From NCBI GenBank assembly GCA_011009095.1, contig VTPC01090436.1:108723-172722 (forward strand): a stretch of 64,000 nucleotides of DNA, in the 5' to 3' direction. Made by a program: the position numbers and the translations under genes. This stretch comes from Ignelater luminosus (lineage: Eukaryota > Arthropoda > Insecta > Coleoptera > Elateridae). The stretch's first letter is position 1; each line of letters opens with the position of its first letter. The notes beneath the pieces were generated by a model. It saw nothing but the letters and a program-made list of their open reading frames with translations. It did not search any database and was not told where the DNA came from. This document shows positions 46,200-58,236 of the stretch, piece after piece.

Positions 46200-47077
46200 T
46201 TCTTGGGAATGTAATACAATAGATAAAGGAGGTACAGTCTCGTGTGCTTTTTATGAAACAAATGGTATATGTGAAACTTCATTTTAAGATCAAGTTTGAC
46301 AACTTTTTAATTGATATGTAGAAGTTAGCAATCTTCTGGATGCATTGGAACCTCTACCAACTGCATCAATCCAAAATGTAGTTTTTTTGACAGATTTAGG
46401 AGCAACCATAGAAAAAGAAACATTAACTACTTGGGACAACATTTAATGAACTTCTCAATAGAATGGGCAAGATGCTAATTTAGTACACCATAATCTTTAA
46501 ATGTGTTGATCCCATTTTAATTATTGCAGCTTGCCAAGATTTTAAGAGAGAACCGTTTCTTTTACTACAAACAAGCAGTAATAAAATAACAAAAAAAACA
46601 AGAGCTTTTAGAAGAATTAAATGTTGAATTATTTTTAAATTTTGTTTGACCTTCAATATCTATTAGAATAGCTTTTATATTTAAATAAAAGATTTATAGG
46701 CAAATTAAGTACATAGAGAAAAAATTAAGTGTGGTGGAAAACATACAAAATGTCTTTAAAAAATAATAATAATAGTTAAAGCTTTATAATGATTTTAACT
46801 CTGTATTTATTGAACATTCTCCAGGCTATGGCAAAATACTGAAGAAGCGGTTCATGGTATTCATTTTGTTTTAAATCACTTGCAACATCTCAAGGTTATG
46901 ACATATAGATGCCAAAAGGACATTTTTAAATACTATTGGAAGAGATAGTTCATAAAACAAAAATTCTATTCATTTCATTCTACCCAAATGAACACCCTTT
47001 TTATCTTCCCGATGATCTTTCATGATTTTTTGGAACACTTACAACAAGATTTATGGAACGCTGGTTGAGAATCACTG
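46200..47077. mobile_element. Solo hAT terminus and surrounding debris
   Basis: At 47063-47077 GGTTGAGAATCACTG is the complement of CAGTGATTCTCAACC, a Charlie-like hAT end; the sequence inside it (47000-47060) is consistent with such an element. The opposite end was not found. A short plus-strand reading at 46321-46443 (LLDALEPLPTASIQNVVFLT) looks protein-like but was not identified. Confidence 0.4.
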
Positions 47078-47146
47078 CTCTAGAATCTGCAGTCAATGTT
47101 TGTCGTTTATTTAAAGGGGCGCCCTATATATTTTTAGTTGTTTTAT

Positions 47147-47334
47147 ATGTACTATTGGTTTCAAAATGAACTAGGACACTGGCCAACTACTATGATTCAA
47201 AAATGTAAGTATTTTTCCTAGTGTAAATGTGACTTAATCAGTCAAATAATAAAGATATTTTAGCCGAAATTAAATGTAGAATATTACAACGGGAAAATTA
47301 AAGTGTTCTAGTTCATTTTGAAAGCAATAGTACA
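47147..47334. repeat. Small foldback, ATGTACTATTG ends
   Basis: ATGTACTATTGGTTTCAAAA at the left pairs with TTTTGAAAGCAATAGTACAT at the right; the arms also share ATGAACTAG. About 188 bp. Confidence 0.65.
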
Positions 47335-47399
47335 TTCTCTTTACAATGTGGCCTTTCTATACAAAAGCTACTAGAAACTATAAGCAGCACAAATTCTAG

Positions 47400-48630
47400 A
47401 ACATGCTGTTATTTACAACACAACGTCAATTGAGTGCATTTTCACATGTATGTTCTTATTTTGCATATCGGGCATTAAGTATGCTATAGCTTCAAACAAC
47501 TGCAATATGTAGGTACATAGCATATGTATGTATATTGCATTTTGTGAACTACTTTTTTTATTTAGTCTCTAAGGATTGTTTGAATTTTACTCAGAATTTT
47601 ATGTTAAAAATGTTTTTAATTCGTCTGTACTAATGATAAACTGTCAATTTGGTACAAAACAACTTAAACAGTTATATCTCTAATCTTTATACAACTACAA
47701 CATATGTACTCGATGAGAATACTGTTATTTATCCGTCTCATGAATCTATATGTAAATAAGTGTGTAATAAATTTATTTTGTCAATTCATAGTGTATGTAA
47801 ATAACAGTGGCATTAGGTGAGCTAACTTCATTGGTTAGTTTCTTTATAATTTGACAATCTTGACAGTTTAAACCAATCAAGCAGTCCAGGCCTACTCTGA
47901 AATTAGCTTATCGACTGCCGCTGGTAAGTAAAGAGGCGTAAGAAGATAGCATTATATCATTTCAGTATTTTTCTTTTTTTTATTTAGTGTAGAAAAATGT
48001 AGATATGTTTTGTTTCTATATAGTCTATTTAAGAAATAATATAATTATGTGTATAAGCAGTATTAATGTTACCTTTATATGTGTGCAGATAAAACAAAAG
48101 TCACCTTTTTTAAATAAATGATTCTAATAAATAAGAGCGTTTTAATTGTTATACAGTTATTTCATATGGTATTTTGAGTCCACTTTGGCTGACATATGTA
48201 CGTAATACACAGTATGATGTAAGGTTGTTGATTATACTCTGACCTATCATCTCAGTCACTTTTAATAATTAAGGAAAAAACCTTTAAACTGACTTAGAGA
48301 CAACCCAGTACAGTGGTCCAAATAAAGTAATAATGGCATTTATGATTACCTACAATTTAATAAAGAACTTATGAAATAAAGACATACCACATACAGGGTG
48401 TCAAGGGAAAGTAAAAACAATCTGTCATTTGCTTATACTTTGAAATAGAGTTCTGAAACTTGGGAAATGGAAATCATATCATTTTTTCATTTTTCGACTA
48501 AAAATGGCTCAAGCTTAATGGAAGTTGTACAAACTTTATTTTTTAATAGCATCCTGCATATATTTTTTAATAATCTTAATTGTACTATAAATTCTGTTTT
48601 CACTGATATGCCATTTATAAATTGACATAA
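47400..48630. other. Gene-free stretch
   Basis: AT-rich. TACAGGGTGTCAAGGGAAAG near 48395 is a Tc1/mariner-like end whose partner I could not find. Nothing else supported. Confidence 0.3.
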
Positions 48631-48631
48631 A

Positions 48632-49316
48632 CTCAAAAATGCTCACTCCTCTAAAATAGGAGGGTCATGATTTGACATATTTTTGGGAGAAACTTTGTCA
48701 ACTACCCTTTAAACTTCATAGAATGGTTGCTTTTCTCTTATTACCAATGCTACTTTTCAGAAAAGGGCTAACAATGAGAAACTACATCTGTTTTATTGTC
48801 CCGCTTAATTTCCTGAGAAAAATCAATGCTTACTCATTTTTTAAGTAGCGATCTCTCAGTTTTATTATTAACAATAAAACTCAGACTTATTGTCTTTCAA
48901 AAAAAGACATTGCTTCCCTTATTTTCAAAATGGTACTTGCTCAGTTGACTTTTGCAGTTAGTTGGTGGTAAATGAATTGAAACTTTTTACTCAGAGAAAC
49001 CATGATCTTGAAAACAATAAAAAGGATGTGCTAATTGGAAAAAGGGTAAGACCAAATTTCGTTAGCGATAATAAAACTGAGAAGTTGCTATTTGAAAAAA
49101 CGATTCAGCAATGATTCTTCCAAGGAAACTGCTCAAGATTGTAAAACAAGCAGGTTTTCAAATGCTAATTTTTTTTGAGCAGTAGCATTGGTAATAAGAA
49201 GGAAAGTATAAAGTAACTATTCTTTGCAGTTTACAGAGTATAGTTGACAAAGATTCTTACAAAGATGTGTCAAATCATGGCCTTCCTGTTTCAGGGAAAT
49301 TGAGCATTTTTAAGAG
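48632..49316. repeat. Large foldback (~685 bp)
   Basis: 48632-48720 (TCATGATTTGACATATTTTT, then ACTTTGTCAACTA) is the imperfect complement of 49225-49316 (TAGTTGACAAAGATTC, then GTGTCAAATCATGG). Matching continues inward through the stretches around 48740-48850 and 49090-49200 (ATTACCAATGCTACT and its complement). No coding. Confidence 0.65.
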
Positions 49317-49334
49317 TATCTTAAGGACATTCCC

Positions 49335-49490
49335 AAAGCCAGTTGATTGTGATACAAAGTACCAACACCAAACAAAAGACGATCGCAAATTGAGCTCAAT
49401 AACGATTTTCTTTCTGTTAGAGGCGCTGTTCTAGATTAAATTTGACGAGTTTAAACGTCAGTTTTATAAGTTTGAGGTTATTAAAAAAAA
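49335..49490. repeat. Single arm of the foldback family at 57362-57945
   Basis: AAAGCCAGTTGATTGTGATA, GAGCTCAATAACGATTTTC and CAGTTTTATAAGTTTGAGG match one arm of the complete copy at 57362-57945. The opposite arm is absent, so this is a solo arm or a truncated copy. Confidence 0.75.
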
Positions 49491-49950
49491 TAATACGTAA
49501 TAATATTAATAATAATAAATAAACGTTACATTCTTACATTGATCGAGACATGAGTTGCTTACGTTGGGTATTAGTGGTTTGGAATATTTTTCGAGGTTAC
49601 ATATATATTTGACATTTTTAACAGAGTATAAACAATCACTTCACGATTAAAAAATAGTAAGCATCACAATAAATGACCTGGAAAATTCTATATTACAATT
49701 TTATATACACCTTGGGTCATGACCTTAATAGTTTGCACACATAATCAGATAAACAAATACACATCTTCTATGTGGACTATGAAGACATATATTCTTTGAG
49801 AAAATACAATCAAATTGGTTTGGTTGCAACAAACTGAATACAAATAACATTACTATAGCAATAATAGAATCTGTCAAAATACAATAATTCACATTGTGAT
49901 GACATTTTACAAGTTTTTAAACAGTTTTCAACTGCTTTACTTTTCTAGAA

Positions 49951-49969
49951 ATGGACAGAAGTCTTTGGG
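49951..49969 (+). CDS. Candidate first coding exon of paralogue B
   Basis: ATGGACAGAAGTCTTTGG plus one base, preceded by an acceptor-like TTTTCTAG two bases upstream and followed by GTAATG. It ends in phase 1, exactly the phase needed to join exon 2 (giving MDRSLWEILTARY) and the phase used by exon 1 of paralogue A. Very short and unproven; the real exon may be elsewhere. Confidence 0.3.
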
Positions 49970-50574
49970 GTAATGTAGTATACATAATTTTAGTACCTTC
50001 TCATTATTTTCATTGTCAAAGAACAAGCAACAAATAAAAAAAACAATAAATTTGATTTTATTAGATATTCTGCGAGGCTAATCTAATTTGCAGCATCAAA
50101 AGGATTATTATTAAAGAATGTCATTTTATATACAATTAAGAATAAGTCTATTAATTTTAGTATATTCTATCAAGTTATGGTTCACGAAATGGCATGATGT
50201 TACAACTCACAAGGTGCAAAAAAACAGGTTATCATAAGTTAAAGTTGCTATGAAAAAGACCATAGGTGGGCAAACTTGACTGCCAGGGTCGAATTGGCTC
50301 ATATGAAAGCAAATTTATTAGTAAAGACTCACTTTCAAGCAAACACTCGAGCTGTAAAATATGTAAACATGTTTTGTCATTGTACAAGCTAATTCAGCTC
50401 TGAAAAAGCAGTTTAGTTGAGTTATGGTTATAACATTTTGCAAGAAGATGTGTAAGATAAAACTGCATCAAAAAATATAAAACAAGACATTTTTGGAAAA
50501 CTGTGGGTTATGGCATGTTGCCATTATATGAGATACGTAGAAAAAGAATATAATTGTCGATTTCTAATTTTCAG

Positions 50575-52332
50575 AGATTTTAACAGCACGTTATATATTT
50601 GCTGTACTTGGTTGTTTAGCAATGGCAATTATTTATGGGTTAAAAGTAAATTTAAGTATAGCTATGGTAAGAATGATCAATCAAACAGCTACAAGTTCCT
50701 CACTTGCACCCGGTTATCTTTCACGAGCCGGGCTAACATTCAATAATACAGATGATAGAACATGGAGACAGACTTTAGATGTAATAAAAAATGAAGAATG
50801 CAGTGAATCACCTGATAACAATAATGAAAAAGAAGTATACATCGTTTTTTTTCTTTTGAAGTTTTATAAAATAAATTTATGCAGGATGGTCCATTTTTAT
50901 GGTCAGGTACAATACAAGGTATTCTTTTGAGTTCATATTTTTGGGGATATTTAGTGGCTCAACTTCCTGGTGGTCGTATAGCTGAACTAGTTAGTGCTAA
51001 ATGGGTTATGTATTTTGCTGTTGCCATAAATATTGCATGCACACTTTTATCGCCATTGGCTGCAAAAGTACATTATGGTGCTTTATTAGTACTAAGGATT
51101 GCAGAAGGAATAGGAGGTGGTGTAACTTTTCCAGCCATGCATGTAATGTTAGCACAATGGGCTCCACCAACAGAAAGAAGCATTATGAGCAGCATTGCCT
51201 ATGCTGGAACTGCTCTTGGTACCGTGGTAAGATGTAGTGACTGTGATAGTTATAACAAATTAATCAACATCATTTAAGATTTTCACTTTGGTAACGGGTG
51301 TAATAGCTGCAAAATTGGGATGGGAAGCAATTTTCTACATTGAAGGAGCTGTATCTGCGTGTTGGTTAATTTTATGGCCTTTTTTGGTAGCTGATTCACC
51401 AAGAAAGCATAAATTTATTAGTCAAGATGAACAAGAATACCTAACAAATGCACTTAGTTCTAGCAGAGAAGAACATGATTCCGAGGTAAAACTGCATCTT
51501 TTAATATGTTTAAGTGGTTAAAGCATTTTAAAGCAGCATGTGTTTCGTACATAAGAAATTCATTTAAAACAATCTAGGCAATTTAAAATATACATCAAAT
51601 TTTTGATATGCAACATTAAATTTTTTGCTGTAGAAAAAACCATCAGTACCTTGGAAATCAGTAATAAAGTCTCGGCCATTTTTTGCAATTTTGGTTGCAC
51701 ATACTTGTTCCAACTGGGGATGGTACATGGTTTTAATTGAACTACCACTATATATGAAGGGTATACTAAAATTTAAAATTGCTGCAAATGGTGTATTGAC
51801 TGCCATGCCATATTTTTCCATGTGGATTTTCAGCATAATTCTAAGTAAAGTGTTAGATACATTGCAAAGCTATGAAAAAATAACAACTACGACAGCTAGA
51901 AAAACTGCCACATTAATTGCTTGCATTACACCTGCAATATGCTTCCTCATAATTGGTTATATTGGATGTCAGCGAATAATAGCCATTATTCTCATGTCGA
52001 CTGCTATTACATCAATAGGAGGAATGTTTTGTGGATTTCTATCTAATCACATTGATATTGCACCAAATTTTGCTGGAACTTTAATGGCTATAACAAATAT
52101 GGTTGCTACAATTCCAGGAATTGTTGTTCCTATTTTTGTAGGAAAATTAACTCAAGCAGATGTAAGTTCAGTTTCTAACTATAAAACTTTACTGATATTA
52201 TTACCATTCTAGCCATCAATAACTTCTTGGAGAATCATATTTTGGGTAACAGTTGTTTTGTATATTGTTGAAATGATTGTTTATGGACTATTTGCTTCAG
52301 GAGAGGAACAAGCATGGAATAAGAATAGCTAA
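50575..52332 (+). CDS. SLC17-type major facilitator transporter, paralogue B (first exon uncertain)
   Basis: Tandem duplicate of 40620-44484, same strand and probably a similar membrane transport role. Exons: 50575-50834, 50885-51226, 51279-51485, 51634-52161, 52213-52332. Exons 3 and 4 have exactly the same lengths (342 and 207) as in paralogue A, and all phases agree. The first membrane segment reads ARYIFAVLGCLAMAIIYGLK; the signature LRIAEGIGGGVTFPAMHVML with QWAPPTERS and the block SNHIDIAPNFAGTLMAITN are intact. The luminal loop after segment 1 has diverged strongly. Introns are only about 50-150 bp, against up to 1.1 kb in A. The last exon is shorter by 13 codons, ending EEQAWNKNS. The exon 2 acceptor (TTTTCAG) is clear, but the start exon is not; see 49951-49969. 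Confidence 0.9.
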
Positions 52333-53485
52333 ATGTTGAAATTTATTTTTAAAAATTTTTAAACTTTAAAAAAAATTGAATTTTATATTTTAATGAAGTG
52401 TCAATTTCGTTTTTACCGAAAAAACAAATGTGCTGAACTTATTACGGGTCACTTTGCTTTCTTAAATCACTCAGAATACTTGTAAGAATTTAATTTGTTA
52501 TTACAATTGTTATATTTGTTATAAGCTATGACCTGCATAAATAAGTTTCAATCTATTTTTAATTAACAATAATAAGTAAAACTTCTGACTGACTACAAAT
52601 CGTGTCTTATAAATAGGGTTGGCAGGTTTTTCACAACTTCCTAGGACACATTCTTTTAAAAAAATTTACTCATCAACTGACCAAGTTTTATTTAGAGAGA
52701 CAGGAAATGATGTACTGCATATGTCTTCACAATCTGCTACTTGCCTAGTGACCTGAGATATAACCAAAATAATATGTCATAAGCTGATCAAGCAACCTAA
52801 ATAAAAATAACAACGAACTTCTATATAAACAACCAATACTTAATCTCAACTAGTGAATAAGGAACTTTTTCCTGTTTTGAGAATTTAATTTTTACTTATT
52901 ATTAATTCATTTGGAAATTCTGCAGAAAAAGATGTCAGACAACCCTACTTATAAAACACCTTTTAAAATGTATTTTTACTTACCAATGTATAAGAACACT
53001 ATAAAAGGTAGTTACAATAATTATGTTCAATTGTTAATTGCTATGGAGTCAACCTTTTCTAAAACTCTGATGGAGTATAACAATTTGGACCTTTCTTTAT
53101 GGCTCGAATGAGTGGTTTTGGTATTCTAGGCTGGATTATGAGAATCTATGGTGAAATATAGATTCTAAACAATTGAAGCTGTAATCTTGTCTTATGGAAA
53201 TAAATGCTGTGTTGACTACAGTGTTATGAGAATATATCTAATCTATTCTAGATTATGAAATATTTGTTAATGTATGAAGATTTGACAAGTTTATTGATGA
53301 GATGGTTTGAAATCAGCCTGACTGAGAATCAAATTCATAACCTTTGGATTTGGAGATACATACATAGTGTAAATTTTAGGTCATTGTCATCAGAGCCGAC
53401 TTAAAATGTATTAAATAAAATATTTGATTATTGTATCAAAGTATCTAGAAATAATTATCAATACAAATTAGATATTTACATACTT
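52333..53485. other. Intergenic stretch between convergent genes
   Basis: AT-rich 3' flanks of paralogue B (plus) and RPP38 (minus). Nothing further recognised. Confidence 0.35.
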
Positions 53486-54600
53486 TTATTTACTTCTCTT
53501 TAACATATCAATTTTCTTTTTACCTCTATCTTTATTATTTGTTATGCGTTTTATCAGAAGAGATTTATAACTAACTTTACTTTTTTTCTGAATATTGTCT
53601 TTTCTAGTATCATCTTCGGACTTTCTATTTGTTATACTATCACTAAACGCTAGAAATCCACTACTATTTACTTCAAGTTCATTAAATGGTTGAATAATCT
53701 CACGTTTCTGTGACAATTCAGGAACAAAAGCTCGCTCAGCTATTGATTTCCTAAACAAATATAAATTACACGATGGTTTAGATTCAGATTTGAAAGAACT
53801 TTCATCTACATCCATTGGACTACATTGGCTAATTAATTCATCATCATCAGAATTATAGTCTTTACGATGATAGTTAATGTGGTCTTGTGGTACAGCATAA
53901 TTAGATGATATTTCTTTAATTTTTTGATCAATGGTCCAATATTGTGAATCCATCGAAAGCTCTTTGAAAGCAATAGTAACACTAGCAATACCAGTTTTTT
54001 CCTTTAAAGTGTTTTTTAAGTTTGGAATAATCAAAACAGGAACCTTTTTTAAAACAGCCATGTCTATAATATGCTTCACCATAATTTGCGGGTTTACTTC
54101 TCCAGTTATTAAAATAGAACTGACACTATCATTCTCTAATAGTCTAGTTGTTTCATTGACACCGAACACTATTTCACTGTTATTAGGCCTAAAATAGAAA
54201 TTATCTTATAATCAGAAATTAATCATACTGTTTTTCACTTTACTTGTTAAACATTTCTTGAGAATCCAGTTTTGTTTTAATGTAGTTTAAGCGAAATTCT
54301 TTACGATCTAATCGTGGGATGTTTTTTAATTCGCTCCATGGTATGTTAACTTTTGTAGGTTTTATTTTGGTTAGATGTTCGTTAAGCAAGTCTAATAATG
54401 AAGTTGTATCTTCTGTTTTTAATAATGGCCTGCAGTAAAACAAAAAGTTAATTTACTTGAAACTGTTTATAAAGATTGTGTACCTACCAGTAATTGGAAT
54501 AAGGTGCAGCTAAAACATTTTTTACAGTAGTCTTTTTTAACTTTTTCTTTGCCGACAGGGTTTTCTTTAATTGTGTTTCACTTAAAACAGGAGTACCCAT
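53486..54600 (-). CDS. RPP38: RNase P/MRP protein subunit RPP38-like (L7Ae family)
   Basis: RNA-binding subunit of nuclear RNase P and RNase MRP, involved in tRNA 5' and rRNA processing. Three exons on the minus strand: 54488-54600 (ATG, ends phase 2), 54244-54429 (ends phase 2) and 53486-54188; about 333 residues. Junctions give SNYWPLLKTED and MFNKPNNSEIVFGVNETTR. The L7Ae-like domain covers roughly residues 105-175: FGVNETTRLLENDSVSSILI, then PQIMVKHIIDMAVLKKVPVL and TGIASVTIAFK. FGVNE-T--LE is the typical RPP38 entry into this fold. The N-terminus and the C-terminal tail are lysine-rich (KKSKVSYKSLLIKRI, RGKKKIDMLKRSK), consistent with RNA binding and nucleolar import. Splice sites are GT-AG. 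Overall conservation outside L7Ae looks low, as usual for this protein. Confidence 0.85.
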
Positions 54601-54930
54601 TACACGACGTAAGTTAAGTCAATTCACTAAACTTTAATCTACTATAATTATTTTCATAATAAAGACAAAAAACGAAGCGACTGCAATCAACGCAAGGAAC
54701 CGATTTTTAGGTTATGTGGGTTGTCTTTTTGCTTTTGCCTTTTATGCGTTTTGCACGTTGCAGTGTTGCCAGACGTAGAAATATCATTTCCCACTAGTTT
54801 TCATCGAATATCCTCGATATCTTCACTTTTCGTGACTTCCGGGCTTCCTCACTCAGAAACCACTGGTAGAAACATGATAGAAATTATTATTAAAATAAGC
54901 TTGTTTTTACAAATTTATTTAATTCAGGTA
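54601..54930. other. RPP38 upstream region
   Basis: Likely promoter and 5' untranslated sequence of RPP38 (minus strand). No gene on the opposite strand was recognised. Confidence 0.35.
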
Positions 54931-55285
54931 CAGAGTGATTGCAGTTGATTGAGCATGATTTAAATTTCGCGTCACAGTTTTTCACGTGGTGGGTTGGCTA
55001 TAGTGAGTAAGCGTTCAGGGTCATCCAGGGGCAAATTGTCAAATTACATATTTTGTTGTCATTCGGATCAAAATATAGCTTTTTACTCCTAATATAAGAA
55101 TAACATAATCTCTCTTTTTTGAAATTATATAGTACTGTTTGTTATTATAAGTTATTATACCTTGTAAACAACACAGACTTGACAGATTGCAAAAACAGCA
55201 AAAAGTAAACAAGTAGTGCCAACATGAAAGTAATTTAAGCATGGCGCCAAATTCAAACCATCTCCACTCAATTGCAATCACTCTG
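54931..55285. mobile_element. Tc1/mariner-type MITE, 355 bp
   Basis: Ends CAGAGTGATTGCAGTTGA and the complement of CAGAGTGATTGCAATTGA, flanked by TA (54929-54930, 55286-55287). No coding capacity. Confidence 0.75.
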
Positions 55286-55680
55286 TACCCTCTGTACTTA
55301 CAAACATGTAATATATAACACAACCAAAATTTTAAACAAAGGAAGCAATAGGGGGAAACTTGCAGACTTTTTGGCGAATTCTCCTTCTAAATCTAATTTA
55401 ATTTAAACATAATTAGTTGAGGATCAAAGCAGAACTACTGACAAAATTTGTAGGTCTCAAAACTTAGCTCACTTTAGACAGTCATTTCTAGTATAAGTAC
55501 GGATCTAACAAAATAATATATATATATAGAACCTTTTTTTGTAGAAAATTTAATTAGCTTTAATTTTGTATTGACCTATCTAATTGATTCACTATACGCT
55601 GGAGAAATTGACAAAAAGCTGCTTTTTGTCTTTTTCTCCACCCCAATCTGGTTGTTTATTTTTACAATAAGTATGCAATC

Positions 55681-56003
55681 CAGTGTTGCTACAATATTAC
55701 ATCAACCTGCTGCCCCAGCTTTACAACTACAGTAGCATTTCCATTGCAATGCATCTGCAATAATAAAAAATTAATTCATTATATTTTACTAATTATACTT
55801 AAACTTACCTGAATGAAGAGTAATAGTTATTTTATGTGGGTGGTCGTTTAATTTGGATGTTTTCAAGCACAATGATACTATTTGCTTAACTGTTTGCCAC
55901 ATAAAATAATATGTCCGGCTTTTAACACTTCATCACCTTCTTTAAAAGGCCGTATAGCTACGCCTACATACTTTAAGATATCTGCTAGATCAATATTCAC
56001 CAT
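55681..56003 (-). pseudogene. SWIM zinc-finger protein fragment, broken
   Basis: Minus strand begins MVNIDLADILKYVGVAIRPF and continues EVLKAGHIILCGKQLSK, then a one-base shift near 55885 leads to VSLCLKTSKLNDHPHKITIT. A 54-bp GT-AG intron (55755-55808) follows, then DALQWKCYCSCKAGAAG and a stop; beyond the stop CNIVATL matches the C-x-H end of a SWIM finger with H changed to I. This layout is known from the SWIM-plus-YqaJ nuclease proteins that are multicopy in many insects. The shift, stop and lost histidine mark decay; a retained intron argues against a retrocopy. Confidence 0.6.
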
Positions 56004-57361
56004 TTTAAACAGAGTTAAAGCAGAACCTTCGTGTATTTATAAGAGGTCCACATATATTTGACACCCTCGAATCCTCAAACTAGCGTCCATGTTGAGATTT
56101 TACAACGCCATCTATATGTGTAGAATTCTCCGTATAGTAACTTAGGCATTCTAAAACATCGTAAAAACCTGTTTTTACCAGCAAAATGTATTCAAAGCAT
56201 AAATATGTAAAAAGAACAGTACCTGATGCTATTTGAAACTCTTGCAAGCTGATGCCAAGAATATGCACTAGTGCTGCAGCTACTAGTAACAAATAATATT
56301 GATGTAATAAATCATTATTTAAATTTATTACTAATTGTTAGGTTAGTTATTCTATAACTAACATCAATATTTCAGATACGTTTAAATTGAATTCTTGTCA
56401 CTTGCTATAAAACTGAACACATTATTGTTGAATTAGGAAAGCAAAATAGTAAACAGTTCAGCAAAGAAATTTGCGATCCATTGGGTATTGATATTTCAAC
56501 AAATCTTCGATGAGTGTTGCGCTTGTAAAAACACCTTGGAGCAAGTGTTTACAAGCATAGTAACTTGCATTCTCAACTTGTATTCTAGCTTGTATATTCA
56601 GTATGATGGACACTCATCGGGCATATCCCCAACTACCAAATTGCTGGACACCCTGTGTTTCTGGAATTATTGCAACTGCTCAGGGTGTCACAAACTTATC
56701 ACATATTGTGGACCCAGATGTCTGAGCAACTTAAAACCCTGCATCTATGCTGGTGTTGCAATTGTGTAGATTGTAGAACTCACAATGTAACAAGGTCTAG
56801 AAGTCAGTAAGTTTTTCTGGTTCAAACTTCATGGAAAAAGATTGATGAAGCCACTCTACTTCTCCAGGGGGTTACTTTTAAAACCTTGGGTGAAAAGAAA
56901 AGAGGGAAACAAGAAGGACAAAACTGAAAACTCCCCCCCCCCAATACAGGGAGATAGACTACCAACAAGACACTCCACTACCAAAAGCTGAGTAACTACA
57001 TAAGTCCACTCATTGAGATGATCAAACTGCTACAGGTAAATTTATATCATGGTGAAGCAGTAACTGCTGTTTTGCAAACTTTATAATGTTTTCAAATGGA
57101 GTGGCATAAATGATATCAGTGAATCTAAATACCAAAATAGGTTGATTTCTAATTTTTAACACTATAACCTATTAATTTAAAATCTTGACATGAGTATAGT
57201 ATAACATTAATCGGCAGAGAAACTGTGACGATGTGCCTCTTATGTAGCTCTAATAATTCCTACAACAATGGATGTTTGATAATATTGAATTCAATTTATT
57301 TAATGCAAAGTACCCAGGTCAACTTATCACTTGATGGATGTCACTACCAGCGTACTTACAT
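56004..57361. other. Gene-free stretch
   Basis: A minus-strand frame at 56080-56292 (LLVAAALVHILGISLQEF) reads protein-like and may be more of the neighbouring broken gene, but I cannot assign it. A C-run occurs at 56933-56943. No other feature supported. Confidence 0.25.
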
Positions 57362-57945
57362 AAAAGCCAGTTGATTGTGATACCAAGTACCGACACCAAA
57401 CAAAACACGATTGCAAATTGGGCTCAATAATGATTTTCTTTGCGCTAGAGGCGCTGTTGATCTACGTTAAGTTTGACAAGTTTAAACATCAGTTTATCAG
57501 TTTGAGGTTATTAAAACTTAAATTTTAGAAAAAAGTAATAAATAATGCATTTTCGAGAACTTAACTCGTATTTCTGATCTGATCATACAAATTACAAGAT
57601 ACAGTTATTTGGGTTAACTCGATTTATTCAGAAATGGTTACGCAACCCTACAAAATCTGTTTTACCACAATTTACAAAAAAATAATTGTGAAAGTGATGA
57701 AAATGACGAGGGAGTAATAGAAAATATACACTTGCTCATACAAACTTTGCAAAGAATAAAGAATATGCAACAAGGCAATGATTATTATGTTTTTCTAAAA
57801 TTTAAATTTTAATAACCTCAATCTTATAAACTGACGTTTAAACTTGTCAAATTTAATGTAGATCAACAGTGCCTCTGTTATTGAGCTCAATTTGCGATCG
57901 CTTTTGTTTGGTGTCAGTACTTGGTATCACAATCAACTGGCTTTG
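57362..57945. mobile_element. Foldback transposon with 8-bp target duplication
   Basis: Arms of about 160 bp (CCAGTTGATTGTGATACC at the left, its complement at the right) enclose about 270 bp. Identical octamers ACTTACAT flank it (57354-57361, 57946-57953). A single arm of the same family lies at 49335-49490. The 8-bp duplication would fit hAT, P or Merlin superfamilies; termini do not begin CA-G, so I leave it unclassified. The central part has no long frame. Confidence 0.85.
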
Positions 57946-58236
57946 ACTTACATTTTTTATTCCCATAATTTTATTTTTAAAGTTAAGGCTATCAAATGCT
58001 ACATCATTGAAATCAGAAGAAATTCCTCTCCTTGAGTCTGTAAGAATACATATATGGGTCATTAAAAAAGAAATTGGTGTCATCATTGCTCATTGGTTGG
58101 GAATCGACATTGATATGAAAATGTATATTTTAATCAAATAAAAATGCTTTTTTGAAACTGAATGAATTTGTTCTGTACTTTTACCACTCACTGTACAATA
58201 AATTAAGGTCGAAACATTCACTTTCATTTTTATTTA

